From: Cladorhizidae sp. MBARI D1340-BT2
Taxonomy: Eukaryota; Porifera; Demospongiae; Poecilosclerida; Cladorhizidae
DNA length: 64,000 nt
Direction of reading: 5' to 3'
Assembly: GCA_028752905.1 (NCBI GenBank)
Contig: JAQNBH010000010.1
Location: forward strand, 22,896,570-22,960,569
Shown: positions 24,003-34,625 of the stretch, piece by piece
Layout: every line of letters begins with the position of its first letter
How positions within the stretch are numbered: position 1 is the first letter of the stretch
The notes under the pieces: generated by a model
Seen by the model: the letters and a program-made list of their open reading frames with translations, nothing else
The model's database searches: none
What the model was told of the DNA's origin: nothing
Made by a program: the position numbers and the translations under genes

Positions 24003-24256
24003 TGTGATGTTCAAGTATTATATTACTAATCACACACACTCTATCAGTCACTTTGATTATTTTGCATAGACATTGCATCATTACGTATTGATTGTGACAC
24101 ATTATTACATCACGTGATAGAAGAAAGAGAAGTTTTATACTCGTGCTTTTAACTGTCTAAGTACGGTTCGACAGTCTTCATAAATGCAGTCCCATCAGTA
24201 GACCAAGACTGATATAAAGACAACCAGATAACAATAAGTAACAGTTGAACAGTATA
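24003..24256 (+). repeat. 5' LTR of the Ty3/gypsy element
   Basis: It starts TGTGATG and ends CAGTATA. It matches 29591-29847 along its whole length except for scattered substitutions and a 3-base gap near 24092. A GATATAAAGA box at about 24211 could be the TATA element. Confidence 0.9.
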
Positions 24257-24279
24257 ACCTGCGACGAGGATTATGAACC
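24257..24279 (+). other. Primer-binding region of the Ty3 element
   Basis: Directly after the LTR is ACCTGCGACGAGGATTATG. A (T)GGCGACGAGGAT-like block at this place is common in animal gypsy elements as the start of the leader or primer-binding site. The matching tRNA was not determined. Confidence 0.5.
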
Positions 24280-25085
24280 ATGGCAAAAGCCGGAAGAATT
24301 GATTTGTCACCATTAGCAACCTTTGACCCTGTGAGTGATCCATCATCGTTAAGCCAGAGATGGAAATGTTGGAAGCAGCATTTCGAGATATATATAGTAG
24401 CGCTCAACATAAGTGACGACAAACAAAAGAAAGCAATCCTGGTGTATCTGGCAGGACAGGCTACCCAAGAAATGTTTGACACAATTCCAGATACAGGAGA
24501 TGACTTTGCCACAGCTATGGAAAAGTTAGACAACAATTTCACACCCCAGAAAACATGTCCTACGAGATTTTGCAATTTCGTAAAGCTGTTCAACAATTAG
24601 GAGAGACCGTCGATCAATCTGTTACCAGATTGAGAAAGCTAGCTTCCACATGTAAATTTACTGACCTGCGAAAAGAGTTGAAGTCCACTATCATACAAAA
24701 TTGTCAGTCAAAACATCTAAGAAGAGTGGTACTTCATGATGATCTATCCTTAGAGGCTCTACTAGCTAAAGCAAGAGCGCAAGAAGCGAGTGAAGAGCAA
24801 GCAAAAGGAATTGAACATGCACACTCAGCAGCAGAAGCAGTGAATGTTATTCAACAGAAGTGACCACCCAGAAAATGACAGTCACCACGAATATGGACAA
24901 AACCAGAAGGTCAGTGTGAATTTTTGTGGCCCCATAAGAATGGCTCATGTCCAGCAAAAGGTCAAACTTGTAATAAGTGTGGTAAAAGTAATCATTTTGC
25001 CAAAGTATGTCTCTTAAAACAAAAACAAGTACAAGGTCGATACAAAACACATGAGTCCCAACCGAAACACAAGCACAGGCAAATT
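24280..25085 (+). pseudogene. Ty3 gag with CCHC zinc knuckle
   Basis: The start codon at 24280 opens a capsid-like frame (MAKAGRIDLSPLATFDP; later GQATQEMFDTIPDT). The frame shifts near 24550, continues to a stop at 24861-24863, and shifts again. A zinc knuckle follows at about 24960-25010 (CNKCGKSNHFAKVC, C-x2-C-x4-H-x4-C), preceded by an extra C-x-x-x-W-PHK segment. Gag would package the element RNA. The frame breaks show it is inactive. Confidence 0.85.
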
Positions 25086-25139
25086 TGTCAAGTTTCATCA
25101 GAGTCCAACCAAAAGTGTGATAACAGTAGTGATGAATAT

Positions 25140-25400
25140 CTGTACAAATTAGCACCAAAAGTAAATGTGAAAATCAATATCACCACAGTTTGCATGATTG
25201 TAGACAGAGGAACATCCACGGACATCATGGATGAGGAAACATTTGCCAAAGTAAACCAAGCCAATAATCTTGAGTTACAGCCTTCAACAAAGCGTATATT
25301 TGCGTATAGTTCAAACTCCCAACTTACAGTAGTGGGACAGTTTGACACTAACATTGAAGTTGATACAAAGACAGTGCTATCAACAATTCATGTACTATGA
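25140..25400 (+). pseudogene. Ty3 aspartic protease, active-site change
   Basis: The frame reads PKVNVKINITTVCMIVDRGT then DIMDEETFAKV. The protease active site is normally D-T/S-G. Here it is DRG, so the key Thr/Ser is lost. The flap and C-terminal part are only partly readable before a stop at 25398. Confidence 0.75.
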
Positions 25401-25539
25401 AGAAGTCACGGGTCTCTACTCAGTTACAAGACAGCATGTGACCTTAATCTGGTTAATGTTAAGATTAAGCATGTTGGGGAGAGTCCAAGAGTATGTGAGA
25501 GGCTGGTGCAAAAATATCCCTTGTTTGAAGGTATAGGCA

Positions 25540-26800
25540 AGCTCAAGAATACAGAAGTCAAACTTCACATTGACACAAATGTACCTCCTGTGGCTCAAGC
25601 AACACACAGAATTCCTTTTCACATGAGGAAAGAATTTGAAAAATAGCTCATCAACCTTGAACAACAAGGAATCATTGAGAAAGTTGAAGGTTCAACTCCA
25701 TGGGTTTCACCTTTAGTCATTATCCCCAAAAAGAATGGCGAGGACCGTTTATGTGTTGACATGAGGAGAGCAAATGAGGCAATCAACCGAGAGAGATATC
25801 CTAGTCCAACAATTGATGATCTTATTCACAACATGAATGTAGCAACAGTTTTTACAAAACTTGATTTAAGAAAGGATATCATCAAATACCCTTATCACCT
25901 GAGAGCAGATATATCACAACGTTCACGACTCACAAAGGTTTAAGACGTTATGCTCGACTGAACTTTGGAACAAACTCAGCAAGCGAGACATTTCAAAACA
26001 TCATCCATGAACAGATTCGGGACATACCAGGATCAATCAACATCAGTGATGATATAATATTTGGGAAAAATCAAGCTGATCATGACAAGGCTCTACAGGC
26101 AGTTTTTGAGAGATTCTCATCAGTCAGTTTGTCTTTCAACAAGACAAAGTGTGAATTACGCAAGAACTCGTTGACATTCTTTGGTTTTGTATTTTCGGAC
26201 AAAGGAATCTCACCTGATCCTCAGAAAGTACAAGCAATTTATGACGCTAATCCTCCTACATCAACCAGTGGTATCCGATGTTTTCTAGAGTAATGGCAAC
26301 ATATTGTGCAAAATTTATACCATGCTTCATTGACATATCATCACAGCCGTTACATGAGTTGACCAGAAAGGATGTTAATTTGTTATGGACAACAGAACAT
26401 GACAAAGCTTTAAAAAAAATCAAGCAGCTATTAGCAAGTGATACAATCATGGCATATTTCCATCAACAGAAGGAAACAGAGCTGATCATAGATGCATCAC
26501 CTGTCCATCTCTCAACAATACTGTTTCAAAAGTCGCAGGGAGAGAATCACAGAAGAGCGATAGCTTATGCAAGCAGAGCACTCTCTGATGTTGAAAGCAG
26601 GTATTCTCAGACAGAGTAAGAAGCATTAGCCATAGTGTGGGCTATTGAAAACTTTCATCTATATCTCTATGGAGGATATTTTACCCTTTGCACGGACTGC
26701 AAACCAGTCGAATTGATTTATGGTAACCCAAAGTCCAAGCCTCCAGCACGCATCGAACGTTGGAATCAGGATATGACTTCTCAATAGTACATACTAAAGG
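25540..26800 (+). pseudogene. Ty3 reverse transcriptase and RNase H
   Basis: Reverse transcriptase motifs appear in order: HRIPFHMRKEFEK, then WVSPLVIIPKKNGEDRLCVD, FTKLDLRKD (motif A), LNFGTNSASETFQ, and ISDDIIFG (motif C, where many elements have YVDD or ISDDI). RNase H follows with TELIIDASPVHLS (first Asp), AIAYASRALSDVESRYSQTE (Glu) and LCTDCKPVELI (Asp). Stops interrupt at about 25646, 25940, 26290 and 26617, so several open frames are needed to read it. Confidence 0.88.
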
Positions 26801-27213
26801 AAACCAGAATCCTTCCGATTACCTCACAAACTCAGAGGAACCAAAGAAACAAGAAACCATGGCGGAGGACTATGTCAATTTCTTATCTGCTCACGCAGTA
26901 CCAAAGGCTATGACGTTGTCAGAGATTCGAGAAGCAACCACAGCTGACCCAACTTTGCAGCAGATATCCAGGACTGACAAGTGGAAAGAGCAGACCTCAT
27001 CCGAGGCAGACATCGCAGAAATCAAGCTTTTTCAAACAGTCAAAAATGAACTCACTGTTAGTAGTGATGAAAGTGTGATACTCCGTTGAAATCGCCAACT
27101 TCACTATGAAAGAGAGCAATTATGTTGGCTCATGAAGGTCACCAAGGAATTGTTAAGACAAAGAAGTTGCGCTGAGAAAAAGTATGGTTCCCAGGAATAG
27201 AAGCAAGAGTTAA
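26801..27213 (+). pseudogene. Ty3 integrase, N-terminal part
   Basis: A linker (NPSDYLTNSEEPKKQETMAE) leads to the integrase N-terminal region, readable up to the EARVK stretch at 27213, where the Harbinger element begins. A stop at 27087-27089 and a second before 27200 show decay. HHCC zinc ligands are only partly visible (HEGHQGIVKTKK). Confidence 0.7.
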
Positions 27214-27338
27214 GGCTGGTTCACAATATGACGCTAGCCCAGCGTTTCGTTTCGTCTCCGTTTCTTCTCCGTCTAGCGTTTCGTTTCGTCCTGTTCACAA
27301 ATTAGCATTTCATATCCGTCACTGCAAGCCCAATTGAG

Positions 27339-27640
27339 GTGCGACCCTTTACCTTGCCACACCCTCGACTAGCTATGACTCGAAGTTCGGCAGTGAAGCA
27401 GGCTATTATTTTGATTCTTTTGCTCAGGAGGCGGAGGAGGAGGAATAGGAGAAGGCAGAACAGAGTGTGGGTACGTCCAATATTTAGAATGCGAAGACAG
27501 CAAGGCGAGTATCACAACCTGTTCAGGAGATAGATCCAGAAAGCCATTTCAGGTATCTGCGGATGTCTGATAATGAAGATGGTAGTAGAAACATTATTGA
27601 TGGTGGGTGGAGAGGAGATGAAGAACCAAAATAAGGGAAT
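27339..27640 (+). pseudogene. Harbinger transposase N-terminus
   Basis: The frame reads RRRRNRRRQNRVWVRPIF then RRQQGEYHNLFRR. After a 1-base shift near 27530 it continues DPESHFRYLRMS. The Arg run, WVRP, GEYHNL and FRYLRMS segments are characteristic of HARBI1-type transposase N-termini. The catalytic DDE region is missing; it should lie between here and the minus-strand gene. Confidence 0.8.
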
Positions 27641-27886
27641 GACATCAATTGGTCATGCTGGCAGCAACAGGTTTGCCATAATTTATCTAGATGTTGCATA
27701 TGCGTTGTTTATTTCTTTTTTATTTAGACATTCTCAGTCTACTGTGGAGATCAGGGAAGGTTTCAAGAATACTTCTGTACTCCTGCTGGAGAAGTGATTG
27801 GCAGTACAGCTATGTTCGCAGAACTCAACTAATTATTTATATCATTCATTCACTGAACAAAATGCGATGTAATATAATGCACTAGT

Positions 27887-28290
27887 TCAATAGTTGTAAT
27901 AATCCATAGAATCGTGGGAATGAGGGGTAGTGGGGTGAAAGGTTTCTGAAGAGGGATCAATATTCAACCTCGCTACATTCTTCTTGTGCTCACTGGATAC
28001 CACAACAGGCCCAGCATCTCCAGACTTCTTCTTCTTGGTCCTTTTCAGTTCCCTCACAAATTTGTCCCTCAAAATCCTCCACCTCTTGATGCATCCATCC
28101 GATGTGTAGCCTTCTTCAACCTAAACAACATTATGAATATGGGAATATGACGACTACTAAGATAATTTAATTCAGTAGCTACGTGATTTACCTTGCTAGC
28201 AACTCTCTTTAGCTCGTAGATCCTTGTAAGAGCTTGATCCTACCTTCCAAAGACATACAAAGCTTTTCACAGCCTTAACTAACTTTTCAT
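27887..28290 (-). pseudogene. Harbinger MADF/Myb-like partner protein
   Basis: On the minus strand, an exon at about 28200-28290 reads SDEKLVKAVKSFVCLWK then SSYKDLRAKE. The next, at about 27887-28120, reads GCIKRWRILRDKFVRELKRT followed by a Lys run. E-x-L-I/V-x-A-V-x-x-x-x-x-L-W and W-x-x-LRD-x-F-x-RE are MADF landmarks. PIF/Harbinger elements need such a DNA-binding partner to bring the transposase to the nucleus and the TIRs. The intron between the exons has a good donor and acceptor. Confidence 0.75.
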
Positions 28291-28511
28291 CCGACTGACA
28301 AATTGGCATTAATTAGAACTATGATATGACACGTGAAAATATGAAAATCTGATTGGTCAATCTAGCGTCAACAGACGCTAGATAGTCTAATCTAGCGGTT
28401 CTCTCCGTTTCTTCATTTCTTCAAAACGGAGCATGTTCACAAATTGACGGTATGACGCTAGGTAACGGAACGGAACGAAACGCTGGGCTAGCGTCATATT
28501 GTGAACCGGCC

Positions 28512-29574
28512 TAGATTGATAATTGCATTGCTTGTCAGGCCAATGGTCCAGAAAATCGTCCTGAACCTCTCCAGATGTCAACATTGCCTCCAGAGCCGTG
28601 GCACACTGTACATGTTGATTTCTTTGGACCTTTCCAAACTGGAGATTATCTACTTGTTATGATAGATGCCTATTCTCGTTTTCCTGAAGCAGAAATAGTA
28701 CAATCAACAACAGCAGCAAAAGGAACAATTTCCAGCTTGACAGAATCGTTGCCACACACGGAATTCCAAGAGTTCTCAAGACTGATAATGGACCACCATT
28801 TTTCGGAAATGAGTTTAAAGCTTATATGGAAGAGAATGGAATATCTCACCAGAAGATTACTCCATTGTGGCCACAAGCTAATTCAGAAGCAGAGAACTTT
28901 ATGAAACCCCTCATAAAAGCAATTCATTCATCGAATTCTGAAGGAAGAGATTGGAAGAAGGATCTGTACCAATTCATGTTGAATTACAGAGCAACACCAC
29001 ACTACACAACTGGAGTTTCCACATCTGAATTACTGTTCAACTAAAAGATTAAAACCAAGCTTCCCCAAGTGGAAAAGGATGTTGACACTCTAGGAAATGA
29101 TGTGGAAGTAAAACAAAAAGATAAACGAGCCAAAGAGAGAATGAAGTAGCATGCAGACAGAAGAGCCTGAGCTCAAGTCTCAAGTCTCAAAATTGGTGAA
29201 ACAGTTCTCCTACGTCAGCGAAAGAAGAACAAGTTCAGCACAAAGTTTGATCTATCACCTTTCCAAATAGTAAGAAAAAAATGGAACAATGATCACAGCA
29301 ATCAGGAACGGAAAGTATGTTACACAAAATATTTCTCAGTTCAAAAAGATTAGCTCGAATATCGAGTGTCTCAGAAGATGAGTATGAGTCAGATATGCTG
29401 GAATATGACAATGAGACTCCACCACAAGGAAATTCCCCACAAAATATGCTTCCAGTGAATCAAGTTCCTCCACGGAACAGACGATACCCTACCAGGATGA
29501 AACAACCTTTTCATCGATTTGGTCATAATATTTATGTCATTAGAACATTTCATTATGTTAAGATATTAAATTAA
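28512..29574 (+). pseudogene. Ty3 integrase core and C-terminus
   Basis: After the nested element the integrase resumes: DNCIACQ (last zinc ligands), then TLPPEPWHTVHVDFFGPFQT with the first catalytic Asp, a frame-shifted second Asp region (LIMDHHFSEM in place of a T-D-N-G-P-P-F form) at about 28785, and LWPQANSEAENF with the catalytic Glu. A stop falls at 29042. A final open frame (29317-29574, PPRNRRYPTRMKQPFHRF) is the basic C-terminal tail. No chromodomain was recognised. Confidence 0.85.
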
Positions 29575-29590
29575 GAAAAAGAAGAAGATA
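29569..29590 (+). other. Polypurine tract of the Ty3 element
   Basis: AAGAAAAAGAAGAAGATA lies directly before the 3' LTR, as required for plus-strand priming. Confidence 0.8.
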
Positions 29591-29847
29591 TGTTTAGTAC
29601 AAGTATTATATTACTAATCACACACACTGTGTAAGTCACTTTGATTATTATGCATAGACATTGCATCATCATTATGTATTGATTGTGACACATTATTACA
29701 TCATGTGATAGAAGAAAGAGAAGTTTTATACTCATGCTTTTAACTGTCTAAGTACGGTTGGACGGTCTTCATAAATCCAGTCCCATCAGTTCACCAGGAC
29801 GGATATAAAGACAACCAGATAACAATAAGTAACAGTTGAACAGTATA
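29591..29847 (+). repeat. 3' LTR of the Ty3/gypsy element
   Basis: It starts TGTTTAG and ends CAGTATA, followed by the target copy GTAGC at 29848-29852. Confidence 0.9.
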
Positions 29848-30420
29848 GTAGCATTTAGCCACAAAATGGAATATCAGAGAGCAGTGTCATGCTAACTTCT
29901 CTACTTTCCCTTTTTCTATGACCAGCCCAAGCCTGTGGCCATTATTCGCCTTTCCATCGATGTAGTGAAGAAAGCGGTGGAGATTCTGAATCCAGGTCAG
30001 CACCCATCATCACTGTGAATCAACCTCTATACACAGTTGCAAAACAAATCCAGTGGAGCTGGCCAGAGACTCGCGGCAAAGGTCACTTTATTGTGATGTT
30101 TGGTGGCCTTTACATCGAGATGCTGGGTCTTAGACACTTGGCGATCTCCTCGAGGGGAGCAGGTGGACAGGAGCACTTGTACAAGCTAGAGTTGCTACTC
30201 CTAAGACAGCAGATTCCTTTCTGAAAGCCTCCCATGTGACATGCACCCAACGCACTCGTCAATCACAGCTAGCAGCTATTATCTTCTCCTGCAGAAGGCC
30301 TACACTGAGTACAGCAATGATCTGGATGAGGGAGATGATGTGATGCCCTAGGAAGACAGGTACACTGAAAGAGCTGCGTCATGTCCCTATTTCCACTTCT
30401 GGTCGAGGAGGCTGATAATT
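29848..30420 (+). pseudogene. CFICQ-family protein, copy 1, 3' part
   Basis: Directly after the Ty3 element the interrupted coding sequence resumes. It reads LSIDVVKKAVEILNPGQHP, then NQPLYTVAKQIQWSWPET, then HFIVMFGGLYIEMLGLRHL, and after a frame change VATPKTADSFLKASHVT and LLLQKAYTEYSNDLDEG. These are later blocks of the same family as 22060-24002. The order and the shared GTAGC show the two halves were once contiguous. At least three frame changes occur. The sequence fades after about 30420. Confidence 0.7.
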
Positions 30421-30509
30421 GCATCCTACTGCACCTGGAAGATGCTGTGAAGATGGGTGTCAGTATGCAGAGTTGACATTGATGTGCTAGTACTTAGGTA
30501 GTTTCTAGC

Positions 30510-32584
30510 TCTAGTGACTTTGTAAATGGTAATGCATCTGAGATTGATGTACAGCCCAATCTTCCTAACAAGCATTGCTCAAGTTCTACTTGTAAACCAC
30601 CTTCCAAGTCAGGATCTGGAATCAGGAGATACAACAAAAAGTGGGAAGAAATTTTCCCTGGTTAGAGTTTGATGAAAATTTACCGGGTGCATTCTGCAAA
30701 TTATGCAAAAAGTATGGAAGATCTCTTCAGAGGATTGATGGGGCTTGGATTACCAAACCATGCACTAACTAGAAGAACGCTTCTCCAAAAATGAAAACAC
30801 ATTCAAAATGTGAGCGCTCCTTCTATCCTGTCAATTAGACATGGAAGCTGATAAAGCTAGAAGAGAAGGATCCATTATCAGCCAGCTTCAAAATGTCGGA
30901 GAGCAGCAAAGATTACAAAATAGGAAGGCTATTCAAGCTGTAATCCAATGTACTACTCACTTCCTAGCTCATTAGCACATTGCACATACTACTAACTTTG
31001 ACAAACTAGTTGAATTTGTAACCTTTCTTGACAGAGATGGAAGAAATGCAATGTACACCTCAAAAATGGCTGTAGTACAGTTTGTGAATGCTTTTGGAAC
31101 ATGGGTGGGAAGAGTCCTACTTAAGCGGCTTCATAAGGCACCCTTTTATAGCGTCATGGCTGATGAATGCACTGCGTTACTACCATAGAGGATCTGACAA
31201 TTTGTTGTCGTTGGTTGAGAGAGTTGTACCAGAAGAACACTTCATTGGGATTTTACTCTTGAAGAAAGCTAATGCTGAAAGTATGCTTTAGTAGAGTACT
31301 GCAAGGAAAAGAACATTCAGTCAGGAAGGCTTATAGGAATGAGATTTGATGGAGCTTCTACTTACTCTGGTGACAAAACAGGAGTGCAAAGAAGATTGAA
31401 AGAGCTCTCACCTCATATTGTTTGTCCACTGTTGCTGTCATTTCCTTCAACTGACTTCTGTGCAAGCATCTAATGCTACACCAGGTATCAAGGATGTCTA
31501 CACTACTCTGATGATGTTATAGAAGTTCTTTCATTACTCGCCAAAACATGCAGAGCCATTAAAGGAGATTCAGAAAGTACTAGATCTTCCAGAGCTCAAG
31601 ATTGTGAAACCGTCAAGATATGCTGGCTTGCACATGAGCATTGTGTCAAAGCAGTAAAAGCTAGTTACAGCTCAATAGTTGTTGCTCTTGAAAATATATA
31701 TGAAACATCACATGAACCAGAAGCTCTTGCACTAAGTAAAGCCCTTTCTGGTCACTCCACAATAACAGCGATGTACCTACTTGACTACATTCTTCTTCAA
31801 GTGGCAAAGCTCAGCCGTGCCTTACAGACCAAGCACCTGGACCTCTCCCTTATTTCTAGTCTAGTGGATGCTACTCTTAATTCACTTGATGATACTATAG
31901 CCTTTAGAAAATTGGGTTTTACAGCTACAAGATGCAAGAGAAGAGTTAAAAGCAGAAACAGATATAGAAGTCGCTCATTTAGATATATGCTCTTTTCAAG
32001 AAAGAGTGAGAAAGCCCTTTATGTGACTCATCAAAGATAACATATCCAGCCAGTCTAGATCCTCCTCAAAAGATGTGTTATCAGCATTCAGTATTTTTGA
32101 TCCGAAGAATATGCCCAGCCTCTCTACTTATGGGCTATCTTTATATGGAGACAGTTCAATTCAAACTCTCATTGGACAGTTTGGGAGATATTTACCAGCT
32201 AAATCATTGGAAGGAACTGAATTTGAGAAGGCAGCCATTGTCTCTTCTGACCTCAGCACAGAGTGGAAAACATATCGTCAGCTCCTTAATAAGCAGCCAA
32301 AAGATGATACATCCATGCAACTGAAGGAATTACTCACCAATGACATGCTTATAGCATTATTCCCCAATCTACATAAACTGGGCAGCCATGTCTATTCCCA
32401 TTTCTACAGCATCAGCGGAACAAAGTTTATCTGACATAAAATTAATAAAGAATTGCCTTCGCAACCGCTTATCTGAACTTAGCATATCCAACTTAATGAA
32501 AATTGTCATTGAATCTCCTGAAAACTCATTGATAGTGATTTGGAAGAAATTGTTGACGTGTGGCATAGACGGATTGCTGTGTAA
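30510..32584 (+). pseudogene. hAT transposase fossil, ZNF862-like
   Basis: The N-terminus holds a TTF/BED-like zinc finger (KKWEEIFP, FCKLCKKYG, then a KM-x-TH-x-K segment at about 30620-30815). The middle reads EELKAETDIEVAHLD and similar in broken frames. The C-terminus has the hAT dimerisation hallmark in two frames: ALFPNLHKL, then IPISTASAEQSLSDIKLIKN, LRNRLSELSISNLMKI and EEIVDVWHRRIAV ending at 32584. The wording resembles vertebrate ZNF862-like proteins and hAT relatives. Dozens of stops show it is long dead. No terminal inverted repeats were found. Confidence 0.8.
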
Positions 32585-32690
32585 ACTCTCATTCAGACTC
32601 TTATCTCATTACATTTGTATACTCTCACTGCTCATGCACTTTGTCAAGCACTTATCAACATGAATAATGAATTTTAATAACAGAATTTCC

Positions 32691-32945
32691 AGGGGTGGGG
32701 CAAAAAGGTTGCAAGGGTGGGACACCTACCTTGCTATACACCACCCTCCATGTCAACACCAAACTTTGGAGTTTCCTCCCCCACTCCCAAAACTCAAAAT
32801 CCTATATGAAACCCTTCAAACACACACAAATATTCAAGCATACTCCGATCCCCAAGATAGCATTTGTGAAACTTTGTCACATATTTAACCATCATGCTCC
32901 CCAATAAAATCCAGATTCCTGGAGTTGCCCCACCTCCCCTCTTCC
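32691..32945. repeat. Possible MITE with GGGGTGGGGCAA ends
   Basis: The left end has CAGGGGTGGGGCAA. The right end, on the other strand, has GGGGAGGTGGGGCAAC. The body is C-rich with no gene. The inverted repeat is short and imperfect, so the call is weak. Confidence 0.3.
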
Positions 32946-33004
32946 CCAATGGACAATTTTCTAAATGAAACCTTTGCAAAAGAATTTCAAACTAGGTAGG
33001 TAGA

Positions 33005-33755
33005 GAGTTTCAAGATATTGTGTATTCATGTATTGGTAGCTAAAGAAATTTCAAAGAGCCGTTTATTACTAGCTAAAAGAGTTTCAAGGATTGTGTAAAG
33101 GTAGCTATAGGAGTTTTAAAGATCTATGTATTGGTAGCTAAAGGGGTTTCAAGGAGCTGTTTATTGGTAGCTAAAGGAGTTTCAAGGAGCTATGTATTGG
33201 TATACCAAAGAATCTAAATTAGTTTCATGAAGCTGTGTATTGATAGCTAAAGGAGTTTAAAGAATATCTCTATTTGTAGCTCAATGAGTTTCAAGGAGCT
33301 GTGTATTGGTAGCTAAAGAAGTTTCAAGGAGTTGTGTGTTGGCAGCTAAAGGAGTTTTAAGGAGATGTGTATCGGTAGCTAAACAAGGAGCTGTGTATTG
33401 GTAGCTCAAGGAGTTTCAAGGAGCTGTGTATTGGAAGCTAAAGAAATTTCCAGGAGTTGGTAGCTAAATGAGTTTAATGGAGCTGTATTTTGGTAGCTAA
33501 AGGAGTTTGAAGGAGCTGTGTATCGGTAGCTAAACAAGGAGCTATGTATTGGTATAGGAGTTTCAAGGAGGAAGCTAAAGGAGTTTCCAGGAGATGATAG
33601 CTAAACGAGTTTGAAGGAGCTGTGTATTGGAGTTACAAAGATCTGGGTAAGGTAAAGGAGTTTCAAGGAGCTGTGTATTGGTAGCCAAAGGAATTTCAAG
33701 GAGCTGTGTATTGGTAGCTAAAGGAGTTTCGAGGAGCTGTGTATTGGTAGCTAGC
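33005..33755. repeat. 33-bp minisatellite overlapping an RTK exon
   Basis: About twenty imperfect copies of a unit of roughly 33 bases, TAGCTAAAGGAGTTTCAAGG followed by AGCTGTGTATTGG. The array runs into the end of the orphan Calx-beta exon at 33755. A second array of the same unit lies at 46256-46720. On the minus strand the copies nearest the exon read in frame as an 11-residue repeat. Confidence 0.9.
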
Positions 33756-33891
33756 ATGGACGCCAACTTTAGTATTGCAGTGGTAACTTTGTGCTGATGG
33801 TCATAACCACTGATTAGACACACCACCAGGTTAACTGAACCACCATCTTCACGAACAGTGTACTTCAGTGGCATTAATGCAAATTTCAGTT
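33756..33891 (-). CDS. Orphan Calx-beta first-half exon, donor lost
   Basis: The acceptor TTTATTCAG opens a phase-1 exon: ELKFALMPLKYTVREDGG, then NLVVCLISGYD, the Calx-beta opening strands. Sister exons end after 144-150 bases at a GT donor. Here that point falls in the minisatellite and no donor is seen. The frame runs on through several in-frame copies reading ATNTQLLETPL to a stop near 33583. Because flanking exons are all phase 1, splicing from 34413 directly to 20925 keeps the frame, so this exon can be skipped without loss of frame. No matching second-half exon was found. Confidence 0.65.
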
Positions 33892-34412
33892 CTGAATAAA
33901 AAATATATATTATCAAGCAGTAGTAGGAGGAGAAAACAATAATGGCTACTAAAGGGAAGGCACCATTAACTTCCGGCTTGCTAAGAGTTGAATGATCTCT
34001 CATATAATGTTTATAGTCGAAGTTGTGATTATAATAAATCATGTTGCATTAGATTAGTCACAACAAGCAAAAGTTAATTCATCTTTGTTAATTACTTCAC
34101 ATCCTTGAAACATTGCTCTTTCAGAGAGTTATAACGAGTTCAGTGTTGCTAGGTCTGAATGATTTTGGAAAAGGTTACTGAAAACCCATAGTAATTCTAT
34201 CTTTCACAAGCTAGAGCACAATGGGATGGCTAAACGTGGTTCTGCCTTTTCAACTATAGCAGGTACATATGGTGAAACAAAGCTACTTAGCTCCTAGTGT
34301 GACCACGTTTGCAATTAGTTTAGCCCTCATCCAGATTTTGGGGAGTGTGATTATGGCCTATCAACACTAAATCCAAAGGACTTCACCTCCCAACATGTCA
34401 TTATGGATTTAC
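33892..34412. other. RTK intron
   Basis: No separate gene. The minus-strand open frame up to 34042 is the intron read-through upstream of the orphan exon. Confidence 0.4.
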
Positions 34413-34625
34413 CATCATCATCCAAGACGGTGATTTCTGCTGAAGTAGGATCCAAGGTCAGATGTTGGACTGCAGCACCTGAAAGGCTTAGACTTGCAGA
34501 CAAGCTCTCAAGAAATTCATAAACCAAATCATCCATGAGTGGGAAGGAGACATTCAATACACAATTACCAGCATTCAGGATGATCACTCCATTATCACCG
34601 AATTCATCCAGGTAATCAGAGGAAA
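34413..34625 (-). CDS. RTK exon: second half of Calx-beta 2
   Basis: 213 bases between acceptor ATATACAG and donor GTAAAT, phase 1 at both ends. It begins SSDYLDEFGDNGVIILNAG, runs through YEFLESLSASLSLSG, and ends LDPTSAEITVLDDDG, the canonical Calx-beta end (T-x-x-I-x-D-D-D), whose Asp cluster contributes to calcium binding in known members. Confidence 0.9.

Larger units (their letters stand above)
27214..28511. mobile_element. PIF/Harbinger element nested in the Ty3 integrase
   Basis: The ends are terminal inverted repeats: GGCTGGTTCACAATATGACG at the left and its near-perfect complement at the right (GGCCGGTTCACA on the other strand), extending about 45 bases through CGCTAGCCCAGCGTTTCGTT. 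TAA lies before the left end and TAG after the right, close to the 3-bp TWA duplications of this superfamily. Inside are a transposase N-terminal remnant on plus and a MADF/Myb-like partner on minus, the usual divergent pair. At about 1.3 kb it is an internally deleted copy. Confidence 0.85.
24003..29847 (+). mobile_element. Ty3/gypsy LTR retrotransposon, complete but dead
   Basis: Two LTRs (24003-24256 and 29591-29847) enclose gag, protease, reverse transcriptase, RNase H and integrase in the order protease-RT-RNase H-integrase, which defines Ty3/gypsy. The 5-bp sequence GTAGC flanks both ends (23998-24002 and 29848-29852), so this is one insertion event. The RT wording (HKGLRRY, LNFG, ISDDI) resembles Mag-like lineages. 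My hand alignment of the LTRs gives about 18 substitutions and one 3-base indel, so it is not recent. A PIF/Harbinger element interrupts the integrase. There is no env-like ORF. Confidence 0.92.

Noticed and set aside
33005..33755. CRISPR-like direct repeats
   Set aside because: The units abut with no unique spacers and vary in length. This is a eukaryotic minisatellite, as are those at 46-49 and 54-56 kb.
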